Shown here one piece after another: positions 33,998 through 47,281 of a DNA stretch of 64,000 nucleotides. Numbering within the stretch: the stretch's first letter is position 1; each line of letters begins with the position of its first letter. This DNA is from Muraenolepis orangiensis (lineage: Eukaryota; Chordata; Actinopteri; Gadiformes; Muraenolepididae). The stretch spans positions 10,922,225 through 10,986,224 of the forward strand of contig CM051006.1 in NCBI GenBank assembly GCA_027704905.1. Direction: 5' to 3'. The notes beneath the pieces are model-generated. The model worked only from the letters and a program-made list of their open reading frames with translations, did not search any database and was not told the DNA's origin. A program made the position numbers and the translations under genes.

Positions 33998-36159
33998 CCC
34001 GCTATGCCGGCTGTGGGCTCTGGCTGGGCCCATTCCTTACCTGTGTCTTTTGTCATGGGCCCACCCCCACCACCCACCCACCACCACCCTGGTTGAATTA
34101 TACTGTCCCCGTACCGCTATGCGAAGGTTTGACTTCCATCACAATTCACGTTCAAAGGGGCTGAATGCAGGGAGACGTGCAGACGTCACAATTACTGCAA
34201 CAAAGGCATGACCGACAGGGAGAGAAGCTTTAATTGAGTTTCTGAATAGATCATTCTGTTAATTTTAGAACAAAGTGCTATTCTCTCCGAGTCCACTCTC
34301 ATGAGAGCCTGTGAGAAAGAAGATTTTACATTTCTCTTTTGGGTTCTGCCAATGTATTTGCAACCTTTTTTCCTGATACTTTTCTTACTCAATACTCTTT
34401 TCCTTTCCTGCCAATTGTAACAGTTGTCAATGCAATGCCGCCGTTAATGACATCCATGTAATTTCTAACCCTATGAGAGCAATCTGGAGCAAAGCACTCT
34501 AGCGTTATTGGGTTGTGGCAGTGTGGAGCGGGGAGTCGTCTGTTGCCCAGTAACTAGTCTAGGGATGATCCGATGCTCGTGCCTTTAGTCAGACTCTTAA
34601 CAGGTTTCCAGGAAGGATCCAGGAAACCGGATCATTTTCTAAACTACCTATTTTTGGACATGATAAAAAAAAATGAGACAAGCCATGCAATGATTTCTAT
34701 TATTGAGCCCTATTACGTCCCATTGGCTAGGTGTTTGCAACGTAATGAACTACGCCACTATGCAGTGGTGATGAAACGGGTGAACGTTGACCAAGACAAC
34801 GAATAAAGTAGATAAATGATAACATTTGTTGTTGTGACCAAGGAGACAAAGGGGAGAGACGACCAAAGCAAAGAAAACAACTAAAATTTCCCCTAACTAA
34901 ACTAGCAGTATAGTCGTTTGGAACCGACTATCAACTAAACTAACTAAAAAACTACAAGTGTTGGTAGGTCTCCCGTCTGACTAGTGTGTATAGACAAAAG
35001 GTAGACTACACATGTATACCCATGGGCGGCTCTAACTCTGTAAACCCCTTGCCTCCAGAGAGACCAGTAAGGTAACAGAATTAGCACAGTAAACAAAAAC
35101 GCAAACCATTAACGCAGAACTATGGCACTAGTAAACTAAGGCCAACCATACCCAGCGTGTTGTCAAACAGGAAAAAGAGGGAGAACATTGAAAACAGCTG
35201 GCTTTTTAAAGGGACCGACGCCCTATTGATTGGAGCAGAAGCTGCGCAGGTAAATGAGGAGTGACATGCATAGGGACCAATCGTAGACCAAGGGCAGCAC
35301 AGTAGGGCGGGACCTGGGAGATTCAATGTGAGGGAGAGAGACTGGGGGGAAAAATAACACAAACCGGACAAGCTACCCCCGTAACAAGCCCTCAAAAATA
35401 ATTGAAGAGCAAAACATTTGTAATTGGCCTCAGTGTATTGCGAAAGGAAGTGTTGTGACTACCCAGCTCTATACAAACATTGAGGGAAAACCATCTCTTG
35501 CAGAACAACTAAAGGAATATACACAATAAATAAGTCATTGAATTGGCATGGTGTGTTGGAGGTGTTGGAGGGCCAGTAGGGGGAGCTCATCCCTCTGGCC
35601 TGTGGAATATCCCCAATAGTGGATCAGACGTAAAACCACAAATCTAAGGTTTGGGGCTTTGAAAATCTTGTCATCCTAGCAAGTGGTCCGCATAGCATAA
35701 TCCGTTATGACCTAGCCCCAATAGCGACACATGGTACTCATGAAGTTAGAAATAATTTGGCTTGATTTGCTTACTAGCTCCACACTGGGGTACGGCTAGG
35801 CCCATCTTTAATGTTGTTGTTTTTTAATTGTATGTATTCATGTATTCATAATGTATTCATAGTGAAGCTATATGCCTTGATACAGGTTAATCATGACACC
35901 TCCTGTAGGGTCCTTAAATTATATTTACTTTCTACAGCAAGTAATATACCAATTATGGTAAGTAATGAGTAACTATTGGCTACTTTTTTAATTGGACCTT
36001 CCTCGGGAGACCGAAATACCGAGGTGTTTTAGTGTTTTACATTCACAGTTTCTGATTCATTCATACAGTTTATTGTGTAGCACAATAAGTAGGCACACAA
36101 CACAAAAAACCAGAGCCACTCAAAAATGTGGGACATCGTATGTGGGCAGTTCCACATAG
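33997..36159. other. Intergenic, nothing recognised
   Basis: About 2.1 kb. Reading frames at 34573-34806 and 35120-35395 have no recognisable domain. Confidence 0.4.
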
Positions 36160-36430
36160 GGGCGGCAGGATGGCTCAGTCTGGAGACTTGGCTTGGGAAT
36201 CTGAAGGTTGCCAGTTCAAGTCCCCGAAACACCTGAACACCTGGACACTTCCGAGGTGCCCTTGGGCAAGGTATCAGATCCCTACACTGCTTCCTGGGCG
36301 CTCTTTTTAAAAATGGCTGCCCACTGCCTCTTATACAAGGATAGGTTAAATGCAGAGAAACATATTTCACTGTTTGTACATCTTTGTGACCAAAGAAAGA
36401 GGATTCAATCCTCCAGATTTGGATTTAGAT
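36160..36430 (+). mobile_element. tRNA-derived SINE, family 2 (most complete copy)
   Basis: Head ggcggcaggatggctcagtc with A-box-like tggctcagt and B-box-like cagttcaagtcccc; body gaggtgcccttgggcaaggt and gttaaatgcagagaaaca; 3' end aggattcaatcctccagatt. Confidence 0.85.
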
Positions 36431-37403
36431 AAAGCGGGACATCTGGTCATCCTTCCTAAACGTTCCCCATCATTATTATTAGATTGTTTGCTATGCATTT
36501 ATTGTATTGTTGTAGTTATTTGTATTATTATTATTATTATTATTATTGTTATCAGTTCAAATTGACAGTTGCTTCATCAACCATCACAACCACTGAGCAC
36601 CACCTAAAACTGCATGTTGTTTTAATGTATTCACTGGTATGATTCACTGTATAGATGATAATGTATGATTGGCTTATGATTATGTATGCGCAAACCCAAC
36701 CGCCCCCTCTCCCCCACTCTCCCCCCCTCCTTCCCCATCCCCCTTCTATTTAATAAAATATCACCCGGAGTAAGACTACTCTCCTGCTTGTTTGGAGTGA
36801 AGTGAATAACGTGTGATGTAAGGTAAATGCCACACAAAAAAAATAAATGGGTTTGAATCCAACTGTAACAACATGCCTCGCCTTCCTCGCCTTCCTCGCC
36901 TGCGTGAAGGTCAGCCCATTCGGTGAGCAGCGCAGCGCAGGAGTTTTCCAGGGACTGGAGGGTCCTTGGCTCCTCGCTCATGAAAGCAATTTGTGGGGGT
37001 TCGGACAACGCGTGTAGACCTGTATCAGAAAGTCTGATGCCGATGCCCGATGCCCATTTTTTATTTTTTCAGTTGTGTTTTATTTGTTGAGTTTTGAGTA
37101 TGCAACACAACCTGAATGCTGACCCAGACCACAGCATGGTGGTCAACATGGTTTTAGAAAAAGCATGAACACATAGACAGCAAAGTATAGATACATTGAG
37201 AGAGAGAATATAATATAATAACATATTCATAATAATAATAATAATATTAGTGTTGTGTTTTATGTTTTATGTTTTGTTGTTTCTTTTTCAATGTATTTAT
37301 GTATCAATGATTTTATTTGTGTAAAGGGGAAACATCTATAGCATTCCATTCATCTTCATCGCCTTCAGATACAATTGAGAGATTTTGGAAAAATGAAGAC
37401 CTT
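36431..37403. other. No gene seen
   Basis: Includes a short (ATT)n at 36526-36551; otherwise nothing recognised. Confidence 0.4.
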
Positions 37404-37461
37404 GAATTGTATGAATTGTATGAATTGTATGAATTGTATGAATTGTATGAATTGTATGAAT
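37404..37461. repeat. 9-bp tandem repeat, gaattgtat
   Basis: About six and a half units. Confidence 0.93.
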
Positions 37462-37639
37462 CCAAGCCAAGCATCGTGGAAAGTTCTCAATAGCCTCGTC
37501 CCGCCATTCCACGGTCAACTTTGCACAATTCAAAAGATCAACACATGTACATATCATCCATCATTCACTTTATTTTTATTTGGATTGTAATTTTGATTGT
37601 ATACAGTATTTTTTTGAGTTTAGTGTTTTAGGTCATACT

Positions 37640-37715
37640 GCGGGAGGGAATGGGTAGTAAGTATTCCAATGAACTTGTTGCATATGGCAAATAAAAACAT
37701 CTTGAATCTTGAACT
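37640..37715 (+). mobile_element. LINE family B, 3' tail only
   Basis: ctgcgggagggaatgggtag, then aaataaaaacatcttgaatc with the repeated ttgaa tail. Confidence 0.7.
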
Positions 37716-37806
37716 CCAACACCCGATTCCCACTCCCCAGCGAATGTAGTAGTTATATTGGTTTGCCCCGACGACAAACGGTCGGTAAACCATCCCAGGG
37801 TTGCCT

Positions 37807-37823
37807 GGGGGGGGGGGGGGGGG
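37807..37823. repeat. G-run
   Basis: 17 G. Confidence 0.9.
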
Positions 37824-38524
37824 TAACATAGAAAACCCAGGGAATAGGGAGGAGAGGAGACAATAGCTTAATTTGAAGAGAGTATAAAGGTGAGCTGGGG
37901 GCGAGGCCTGTTTAGCCTGGGTGGGGAAACTAGGAAAGATACCGTCTACATACAGGTCTTTGAAGCTTGTTCCTTTCCCAGAGAGAGAAGGCACCATCTA
38001 TTGAGGTGGGGGGAAAATAAGTCCTTCATATTTCAAATTGTTTTTCTGACATCTTAGGCACTATCTTTTGAAACGAAAGGCTATTTTGGCTAAACTCATA
38101 ACACGCTAACAACACAACCTTACACCAAACCAGAAAAAAACACAAAATAAATATTGCGAACACACACACACACACAGGTATCCAAATATGTAAAGTACCT
38201 TTGACATTGAACAACCCAAAACACTCCTAAAACAACAAAAGTGCAGGAAAATAAAAAGCCATAAGTGTTTGATTGTTTTGTGGTTGGTGTTTTGTGTGCT
38301 TATTCAAGTGATGGTTTCTGTGTAGTGTATTATTGACTCAACATGTTGTGAAGAGTTTTGCAAGAATGGTTTGCTTTTGCAAGATATACTGTATATAATG
38401 GTTTGCTGGTTCGGTGTGAGGTTTGCTGGTTTAATGTGTAGGGAGTGAGAAAAGAGTGCAAAAATAAAATCCGAAATAAGGCCTAAGCAAAAAAACCCTT
38501 CAATTGCACCCAAGATAATTTAGA
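37824..38524. other. No gene seen
   Basis: Nothing recognised. Confidence 0.4.
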
Positions 38525-38830
38525 TCCATCACCATCCATCTATCGTCTACCCCGCTTATCCGGGTCGGGTCGCGAAGGTAGCAGCTCCAGGGGACTCCAA
38601 ACTTCCCTCTCCCTGGCCACATCGACCAGCTCTGACTGGGGGATCCCAAGGCGTTCCCAGGCCAGCGTGGAGATGTAATCACCCCACCTGTACCTTGGTC
38701 TGCCCCGTGGTCTTCTCCTTCCAGCTGGATGTGCCTGGAAAACCTCACTCAGGAGGCGACCAGGAAGCATCCTCACTCGATGCCCGAACCACCTCAACTG
38801 GGTCCTTTCCACGCGAAGGAGCGCGGCTGG
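38525..38830 (-). mobile_element. RTE/Rex3-like LINE, 3' end with coding remnant
   Basis: Minus strand encodes the LINE C-terminus (LRWFGHRVRMLPGRLLSEVF, RRRPRGRPRYRWGDYISTLA, WERLGIPQSELVDVARERE) over 38540-38812, then a very short 3' end ggataagcggggtagacgat and a gatggatgg tail. A short untranslated end with GATG repeats is a known feature of fish Rex3 (RTE group). The catalytic domain is absent and the fragment is inactive. Confidence 0.75.
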
Positions 38831-39594
38831 ACTCCAAGAATCTAGAATTGTAGGGAATTTAAAGTGATGTTGAAACTGATATCAAATCTAATGCATGAAA
38901 ATCCCTTCTGGATGGCCAGTTTACCAAGAGGGGGGAGGGGGGGGGGGTATCTCGCGTCCCACATACGATGCCCCACATTTTGATTGGCTCTAGTTTCCAT
39001 TGGCTGTTGATGCTTATAATTAGTGCCTCTCGCAAAACAAATACAATCTGTCCCACACAAACATACTCTTTGTCCCAAATTTGGCTTGTTGGGATCCGAT
39101 CTCCCTCTAGAGTCTGGGAGGGGAGAGCATAGTAAAGCGGCAATAGATGTAGTGCAAGATTATGCCTCTAGGTGCCACCGTGAGGAGATCTGGGGCATGT
39201 GGTCAGAAACCAGAGACCATTTCTGAAAGTTGGCTGTCCAAGAATAATGGTATACAAAATGAGGTAGTGCTCTCTGAGGTAAAGACCTACTGACTCTGGT
39301 TTCCCTGCCTCCTTGATTAAAAAAAGAAGAAGCTAAAAACAAAGATAGATTTGAATAGCTAAAGAAATGTGAGTAAACTGTACAAACATGTTTACAGCAT
39401 TAATCCTATATCTTGTACTAGAAATAACATGTGCATTTCACTTTTTCAAATGGGAGAAGACCAGACATTGTTTCCGATTTTGTTACAGAGATATTATTTT
39501 TGCAAGGCATCGGATTCCCTGGTCATTGATTCGGACAAGACAATTACACAAGTAGCCTCGTATTATTCAGTTTAGTTTAGTTTTATGTTTACAT
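38831..39594. other. No gene seen
   Basis: A G-run at about 38930-38948; nothing else recognised. Confidence 0.4.
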
Positions 39595-39692
39595 CATTTG
39601 TATTGAATTGCTTGTATGAGTGTCTTGAGGATTGCACGACAATTCCGTTGTACTTGTAGATGACAATAAAGGCATTCTGATTCAAATGCACA
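39595..39692 (+). mobile_element. LINE 3' tail, third type
   Basis: gtcttgaggattgcacgaca, attccgttgtacttgtag, then gacaataaaggcattctgat; an L2-like 3' end without coding sequence. Confidence 0.55.
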
Positions 39693-39793
39693 CATCTCAG
39701 AAGAAAAAAAGGTTAACGATCCCTGTCATTTGTCTTGCAATTTTGACATATTGAAAATATTGGTTGTCAATATTTTGTTGTATGTTCATCCTA

Positions 39794-39797
<4 letters not shown>

Positions 39798-39843
<46 letters not shown>
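39798..39843. repeat. (AAT)n microsatellite
   Basis: About 45 bp. Confidence 0.95.
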
Positions 39844-41005
<1,162 letters not shown>

Positions 41006-41165
41006 GAAGAGATGTAGCATCTGTACAGACACAGACATAAACACAGAAACAAACACAGACATAAACACACATCTCGTGTCATGTCATGTCATTATGACAA
41101 CCAATTGTTTATGCATGTGAAAAGTAACAGACGATTGTCTTTCTCTTTGTTCATATAGTGAATAT

Positions 41166-41268
41166 GTCTCTCTCTCTCTCTCTCTCTCTTCTCACAGTAA
41201 AGATATCCCCACTATCTCTCTCTTCTCACAGTGAAGATATCTCTCTCTCTCTCTCTTCTCACAGTGAC

Positions 41269-41361
<93 letters not shown>

Positions 41362-41382
41362 ACAGTTAAGATGTCACTCTCT
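41166..41382. repeat. (CT)n satellite punctuated by ttctcacagtraagat
   Basis: The CT blocks are separated by ttctcacagtaaagatatcc-type inserts at about 41188, 41224, 41261 and 41357. Confidence 0.88.
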
Positions 41383-41700
41383 AGACTCCGAGATAGCTTC
41401 CACAGTCAGGCCATCAGGCTGCTGAACAAGGGCGTATAGCATATAACAATGTATATTTTATTACATTGATTTATATATACATATTGCTCTTTTCTGTGCC
41501 GACATATTGCATTTTATAATTTGCATTTTTATTTTTTATTTTTTAACTTTATTCTATTCTATTTTTATTCTATTTTTATTCTATTTTTATCTTATTTTTA
41601 TAACTGCTGTCTGTCGTCGGGTATTGCACATAAGATTTTCACACCACTGCTTTATGCTTGTGTAAACTGTGAAGTGACAATAAACTTGACTTGACTTGAC
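41383..41700 (+). mobile_element. L2 3' end, severely 5'-truncated
   Basis: Codes only the last residues (RLRDSFHSQAIRLLNKGV), then the full 3' untranslated end to the ttgacttgacttgac tail. Inserted in the CT satellite. Confidence 0.88.
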
Positions 41701-41775
41701 TCTCTCTCTTCTCACAGTGAAGATGTCTCTCTCTCTCTATTGTCCCCCCCCCATGTTTCTCTTCCATTGTCACAG

Positions 41776-41842
<67 letters not shown>

Positions 41843-41868
41843 ACAGTTAAGGTCTGTTGTGCCCCCCC
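41701..41868. repeat. CT satellite, unit after the L2 tail
   Basis: ttctcacagtgaagatgtct, then ccatgtttctcttccattgt, cacagtaaat and a (CT)n block. Confidence 0.85.
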
Positions 41869-42373
41869 CACGCTCTAATCGATCCCAGGTGTTGCCCATC
41901 ATAATCAGGCCTACTGAGACTAATTAACACCTGGGATCTACCCTTCTTTAGGCTGCTGAGGACGGACGTCGGGCGCTTGGTTATTGAGAACCACTGTCAC
42001 GAGAGACTGCGTGTTCCAGCTCCGACCTCGCCAAGTATCCAGTCCAACCCTGCCTAGTTTATGTTTTTGATGTTGGAGATATTTACAGTAAACACATTTT
42101 TTCCTTTGTTTTGAGTGTCCGTGTCTCTCTACTTCTGGGTTCTTTGGCACATTTGGCTCTTCAGTCTCGTTGGGGCTTAACAGAATAACCAAGCCTAAAA
42201 TGAGCCAAGGGGAACCCAGAAGCGGGGCACGGGACACCGTCTGAGTTACGCAAGATTGTAACGGAACAAGCCATCGAGCTTACCCAACTGCAGGCCGAAC
42301 TGGGAAAGGCTTTTCCCTCGGTCCAGTCCCAGATTACGGTGCTGGAGAACACGTCGCAGACTACCGTCAGTAG
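41869..42373 (+). mobile_element. LTR-retrotransposon fragment (LTR end, leader, gag start)
   Basis: LTR-like sequence (ttgttttgagtgtccgtgtc) is followed by a leader and, from about 42239, a frame open for 45 codons reading VTEQAIELTQLQAELGKAFP and QSQITVLENTSQ, which resembles the N-terminal coiled-coil part of fish Gypsy Gag. It is cut off by the second L2 3' end. Boundaries uncertain. Confidence 0.5.
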
Positions 42374-42529
42374 TTTTATTTTTTAACTTTATTCTATTCA
42401 ATTTTTATCAATTTTTATCTTATTTTTATAACTGCTGTCTGTCGTCGGGTATTGCACATAAGATTTTCACACCACTGCTTTATACTTGTGTAAACTGTGA
42501 AGTGACAATAAACTTGACTTGACTTGACT
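42374..42529 (+). mobile_element. L2 3' untranslated end, second copy
   Basis: Same end as 41536-41700, again ending ttgacttgacttgac and again followed by tctctctcttctcaca. Looks duplicated rather than independently inserted. Confidence 0.85.
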
Positions 42530-43380
<851 letters not shown>

Positions 43381-43606
43381 GGGCGGCAGTATAGCTCAGG
43401 AGGTAGTGCGGTCGCCTCACACAACCGAAAGGTCGCTGGTTTGATCCCCCGGCTCCTCCTAGCAAAAACTCTCGAGGTGTCCTTGAGCAAGACACCCTAA
43501 CTGCTCCTGACGTGCCGGCTGTCTCCTTGCATGGCTGACTCCGAATGGGTTATGTGAGGCATGACTTGTGAAGCGCTTTGGATAAAAGCCGGCATTGTTA
43601 TTATTA
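43381..43606 (+). mobile_element. tRNA-derived SINE, family 1
   Basis: ggcggcagtatagctcagga head, ggtttgatcccc B box, tcgaggtgtccttgagcaag body and an aagcgctttgg...attattata tail. Confidence 0.85.
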
Positions 43607-44465
43607 TACCAGGCCTCTTGGACACCCTGTGCGAAACAGCCACCCTAGACATATATCCCTGGTAACTCCCATTTAAGCTGCTCCCTTGTTGTGCATCATT
43701 CAGGTGTTCATGGTAATAGACTATAGTGATACACCTGTTTACATTTCAGTTTAGTAGGGTAGGTTACACACACATACACACAAACTAATGCAGTGATTTG
43801 TATCTGTACATCTGTATATGTTGCATCTCGTATAGCGTCATTTGTATGTTAACTTAGCATTTTTTAAAGGAAATATGTTCATGAATCTCCACCTATTTAT
43901 TAGGATTCTGTTGGAGACATGTTTTACTGTGCTAAAATCCGTAAACGCAGGGAGCATGGGACTCGTAAAATGTGTCTCATAAAACCCATCTGTAAATCTG
44001 TGTCTTTTTTAAGGGTCCTGGGGTTTGAAAATCGATGTCCTTATTTGATCATGTTTTTTTTATTTACACTTTATTTATTATGAAAAGTCACTCTGAATTT
44101 TGTCTCAAAATAATCCACACAATTAGGTTGAGATTCACAAATATATTTCCATTGAAAATGCTAAGTTGACGAATTTTGTTGTAAATGTTGTAAATTAGAG
44201 GCACAGATACAGATTCACCGATTCCAACCCACTCTGTGTTTATTTGTGCATTGTGTATTATGACGTAACTCGTATGTTGAACATGTGTTTGTGAATACTA
44301 TCAAGACGTTTAATTCCATAGAAAAGGCCTTGGGGCAGGCAGAGTTGGTGGCAGTGTAGGGGTCGAGGAAGAGGCCAGAGAGTAACAAGGACATGGAAGG
44401 ATAGAGCAGTACAGAGGCAGGCGAGGGTCAGGTGGCTGTGGAGCCAGACAGGAGTCGGCAAGTGC
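43607..44465. other. No gene seen
   Basis: Nothing recognised. Confidence 0.4.
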
Positions 44466-44856
44466 CGGGGAAAGTGAGACAGGACAGCCTGAGGAAAGTG
44501 AGACAGGACAGCATGAGGAAGTTCAGACAGGAGGCAGCCTGAGGAAAGTCAGAAAGGACAGCCTAAGGAAAGTCAGACGGGACAGCCTGAGGAAAGTCAG
44601 ACAGGAGACAGCATAAGAAAGTCAGACAAGATAGCCTGAGGAAAGCCAGACAGGACAGCCTGAGGAAATTCAGACAGGAGACAGCATGAGAAAAGTCAGA
44701 CAGGAGACAGCCTGAGGAAAGTCAGACAGGACAGGCTGAGGAAAGTCAGACAGGACAGCCTGAGAAAAGTCACACAGGACAGCCTGAGGAAAGTCAGACA
44801 GGATAGCCTGAGGAAAGTCAGACAGGACAGCCTGAGGAAAGTCAGACAGGACAGCC
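44466..44856. repeat. 24-bp minisatellite, left part
   Basis: Unit gacagcctgaggaaagtcag + acag; about 16 units. Continues after an insertion at 46014. Confidence 0.9.
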
Positions 44857-46013
44857 TGTTTTGTCCCACACGGATCGTTGCTTGCGGAACCCCGGGGTAG
44901 TACAGACAGAGTCAGAGGCAAAAGGAGTTCAATAACCCATAGGCGTCTTACTTTGGATATTGCTCCAATGAATATTTATGTGTAAATGACAGAAGTAATA
45001 ATACAATGTGTAAAGCGACTTACGTGTGAAACGAGTGTGAAATGGAAATCCAAACAGGGGTTGTTGTATAATGTGCTGCGGGGAGAAGGCTGAAGTCCAA
45101 AAACGAACACAAAAAATATCCAGGGGTAAAAATCAAAGAAGAAAAATCCAACAAAGGAACAAACAAGCAACATTGTCCTTTACCCCAGTGTTAGGTCGTA
45201 CGTCGTACTGCACGTTGTTCACGTTAAGTCGGACATTCTGGACGGACATCGCCGTTGATGTCCCGGAGATCCAGTTCCTGTACCTACCCCGCGTCACCCG
45301 CCGGTCTCGCGTTACTCTGGTTCATACGAGCGCCCCGGTAATTGTAATTACTTGTCTGATACCTGTCGCTATTCCGACCGCCCGGTATCGAGACTTCTGG
45401 CTTGTCCCTGTTCTTCCGTCTGTCTGGTACCTGTCGCTACTCAACCTCCCGGTACGCAGACTCCTCCCCCGTCCCGGACTACTCGTCGGTCTACTACCTG
45501 CCGGTACTTCGCGGATCGACCTCCCGGTATCCAGAATCTTCGCCTGTCCCTGATCTTCCGCCTGTCTACTACCTGTCGGTACCTGTCGCTACTCGACCTC
45601 CCGGTACCCAGACTCCTCCCCCGTCCCGGACTACTCGCCGGTCTACTACCTGCCGGTACCCCGCGGATCGACCTCCCGGTACCCTGACCCCTGGACTGTC
45701 CCTGTTTACCCTTGTGTGCTGTGTTTGCTTTGAATAAAGCTTTACGTATCGCTCCACTGTGTCTTGGTCTGCGTTCTGGATCCCACCAAACTATCCCATT
45801 GTGACAGTAACAACGGGAAGATTCTGGCAACGAATGACAGGGGAGCCTAAATTGGGAGCCTGATTGGGAATAGGGAACAGGTGCGCTGACGTGACTACGG
45901 TCTTCTGGGACGGAGTGTTCTCATGGGTGTAGTAACCCCAGGTGGCAGAGAGGGGGAGGAAGAGGAGGGTGGCTGGAGAGGAGAGTGCTTTGATGCTGGT
46001 TTGAATCACGACA
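44857..46013 (-). mobile_element. TG...CA element inserted in the minisatellite
   Basis: Minus strand starts tgtcgtgattcaaacc and ends gtgggacaaaaca. cagcc flanks both sides (44852-44856, 46014-46018), consistent with a 5-bp target duplication although the host array itself repeats that word. It appears to be LTR-like sequence that later received a second LTR on the plus strand (about 45190-45806). Confidence 0.6.
45190..45806 (+). mobile_element. Solo-LTR-like sequence with internal duplication
   Basis: Shows the late part of a fish Gypsy-type LTR: gaataaagctttacgtatcg, tgtgtcttggtctgcgttct and an end at ccattgtgaca. A segment starting acctgtcgctact is duplicated (about 45428 and 45580, period about 152 bp). 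Left boundary approximate. Reading frames across it are by-products of the proline/arginine-rich repeat. Confidence 0.55.
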
Positions 46014-46125
46014 CAGCCTGAGGAAAGTCAGACAGGAGACAGCCTGACGAAAGTCAGTCAGGACAGCTTGAGGAAAATCCAACAGAAGACAGCCTGAGGA
46101 AAGTCAGACAGGACAGCCTGAGGAA
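46014..46125. repeat. 24-bp minisatellite, right part
   Basis: Four to five more degenerate gacagcctgaggaaagtcag units. Confidence 0.88.
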
Positions 46126-46282
46126 AAACAAGCGGTGGGTCCGTTAGGTGTAGCTAGTGGGAAAACACACGCTTGCTGATGACACTGAACATTATGAATA
46201 AAAGCATAATTGTGCAAAGTATGGGGTTTAAACCCTGTTTAAAATGCCACCCACAAAAAGACAAACAAAAGAAAGTCGCTAA

Positions 46283-47278
46283 TGGTGCCCTCACACCAGC
46301 GATCACCAGTTTTGTATGGTTGTGAATAAAAAATAGTGGTCATAACTTCCGAATGCAACTCGCAACAAGCACGCAGGTGATCGCAGACACACGCAGAGTA
46401 AGTTCGGAAATTTTGAACATGTTCAATAATTCTCTGCGAATGCCTGCGATCAATTTATACGCAACAGGGACGCAACAGGTACACTACACACGCAACGCGA
46501 TCGCAACAGGTACGCTACGCACGCAACACGATCGCAACAGGTACGCAACTCATAAGTTATGAACGCAGGTCCAAATTTGAGGTATCTGGCCAGGTTTTGG
46601 GGTCACCTTTATCTGATTTCTTGGTAGCTTTCCCCATGTTGACTCTTCCATGACCAAATCAGAAGGAAACACTGAATCGGCTCCGCTTTTATATTACATT
46701 TTTTATGTGTTTCCCGACTAGCTCCCAGACCGTAGTGGAGGAATACAGAGGATATTCATCCAGGGCCGAAGCACAGGCTTCGGGTTCAATAACCTACTTC
46801 ATGAACAAACAGGCAGGGTTTACTTCCGAGAGGGTTGGATTTATTGACAACTTATTCTAGACAGGTGTACATTGCTACTACTCCCGTTCACTTCCAGACA
46901 CACACAGACGCTCGCTCATTGACATCGCGCTCCCACACACACACACACGCCACGCCCCCCTCTCTCTAAAAGGGGTAGGCAGCCTTGCCCTACATGAACC
47001 TACTGGTATTACAATAGGTTTTTATCACGGGACCGATATTCGCAAATACCACGCAACTAGCACGCAGGTCAAACGCAACTTGTAAGTTTTGAACGCAACT
47101 CAAACGCAACTCGTAAGTTCTGCACGCAACCCACACGCAACCCACACGCAACTCACACGCAACCCATAGGTCCAATAGGTTACAAATTTACAAAATGTTG
47201 GTTGCGTTTGGTCCGTATACAAATATTTTTTACACGCAACTCATAGGTTTCAGCATACGCTATGGTGTGAGGGCAACA
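46283..47278. mobile_element. Harbinger-like non-autonomous DNA element, 996 bp
   Basis: Terminal inverted repeats tggtgccctcacacca (46283-46298) and its complement at 47263-47278 match at 15 of 16 positions. TAA lies on both sides (46280-46282 and 47279-47281), the 3-bp target duplication typical of PIF/Harbinger. Inside each end are short tandem acgcaac / acgcaactcataagt units. No transposase is encoded. The centre holds an unrelated LTR-like insertion. Confidence 0.78.
46708..47013 (-). mobile_element. LTR-like insertion inside the Harbinger-like element
   Basis: Minus strand begins tgtaataccagtaggttcat, has gtcaataaatccaacc (polyadenylation-type signal) and ends near cgggaaaca. No clear target duplication. 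Confidence 0.35.
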
Positions 47279-47281
47279 TAA

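Noticed and set aside
34560..34640. Possible transposon end (tagggatgatccgatgc)
   Set aside because: Single short resemblance without inverted partner or duplication.
37404..37590. Frame with repeated MNC
   Set aside because: Direct translation of the 9-bp tandem repeat.
45071..45553. 160-codon frame with regular Pro/Arg-rich repeats
   Set aside because: Lies in a solo-LTR-like sequence with an internal duplication; two overlapping frames are equally open.
46708..47013. Confident call of a complete solo LTR
   Set aside because: TG-type start and AATAAA are present, but no target duplication or clear end; kept only as a low-confidence feature.
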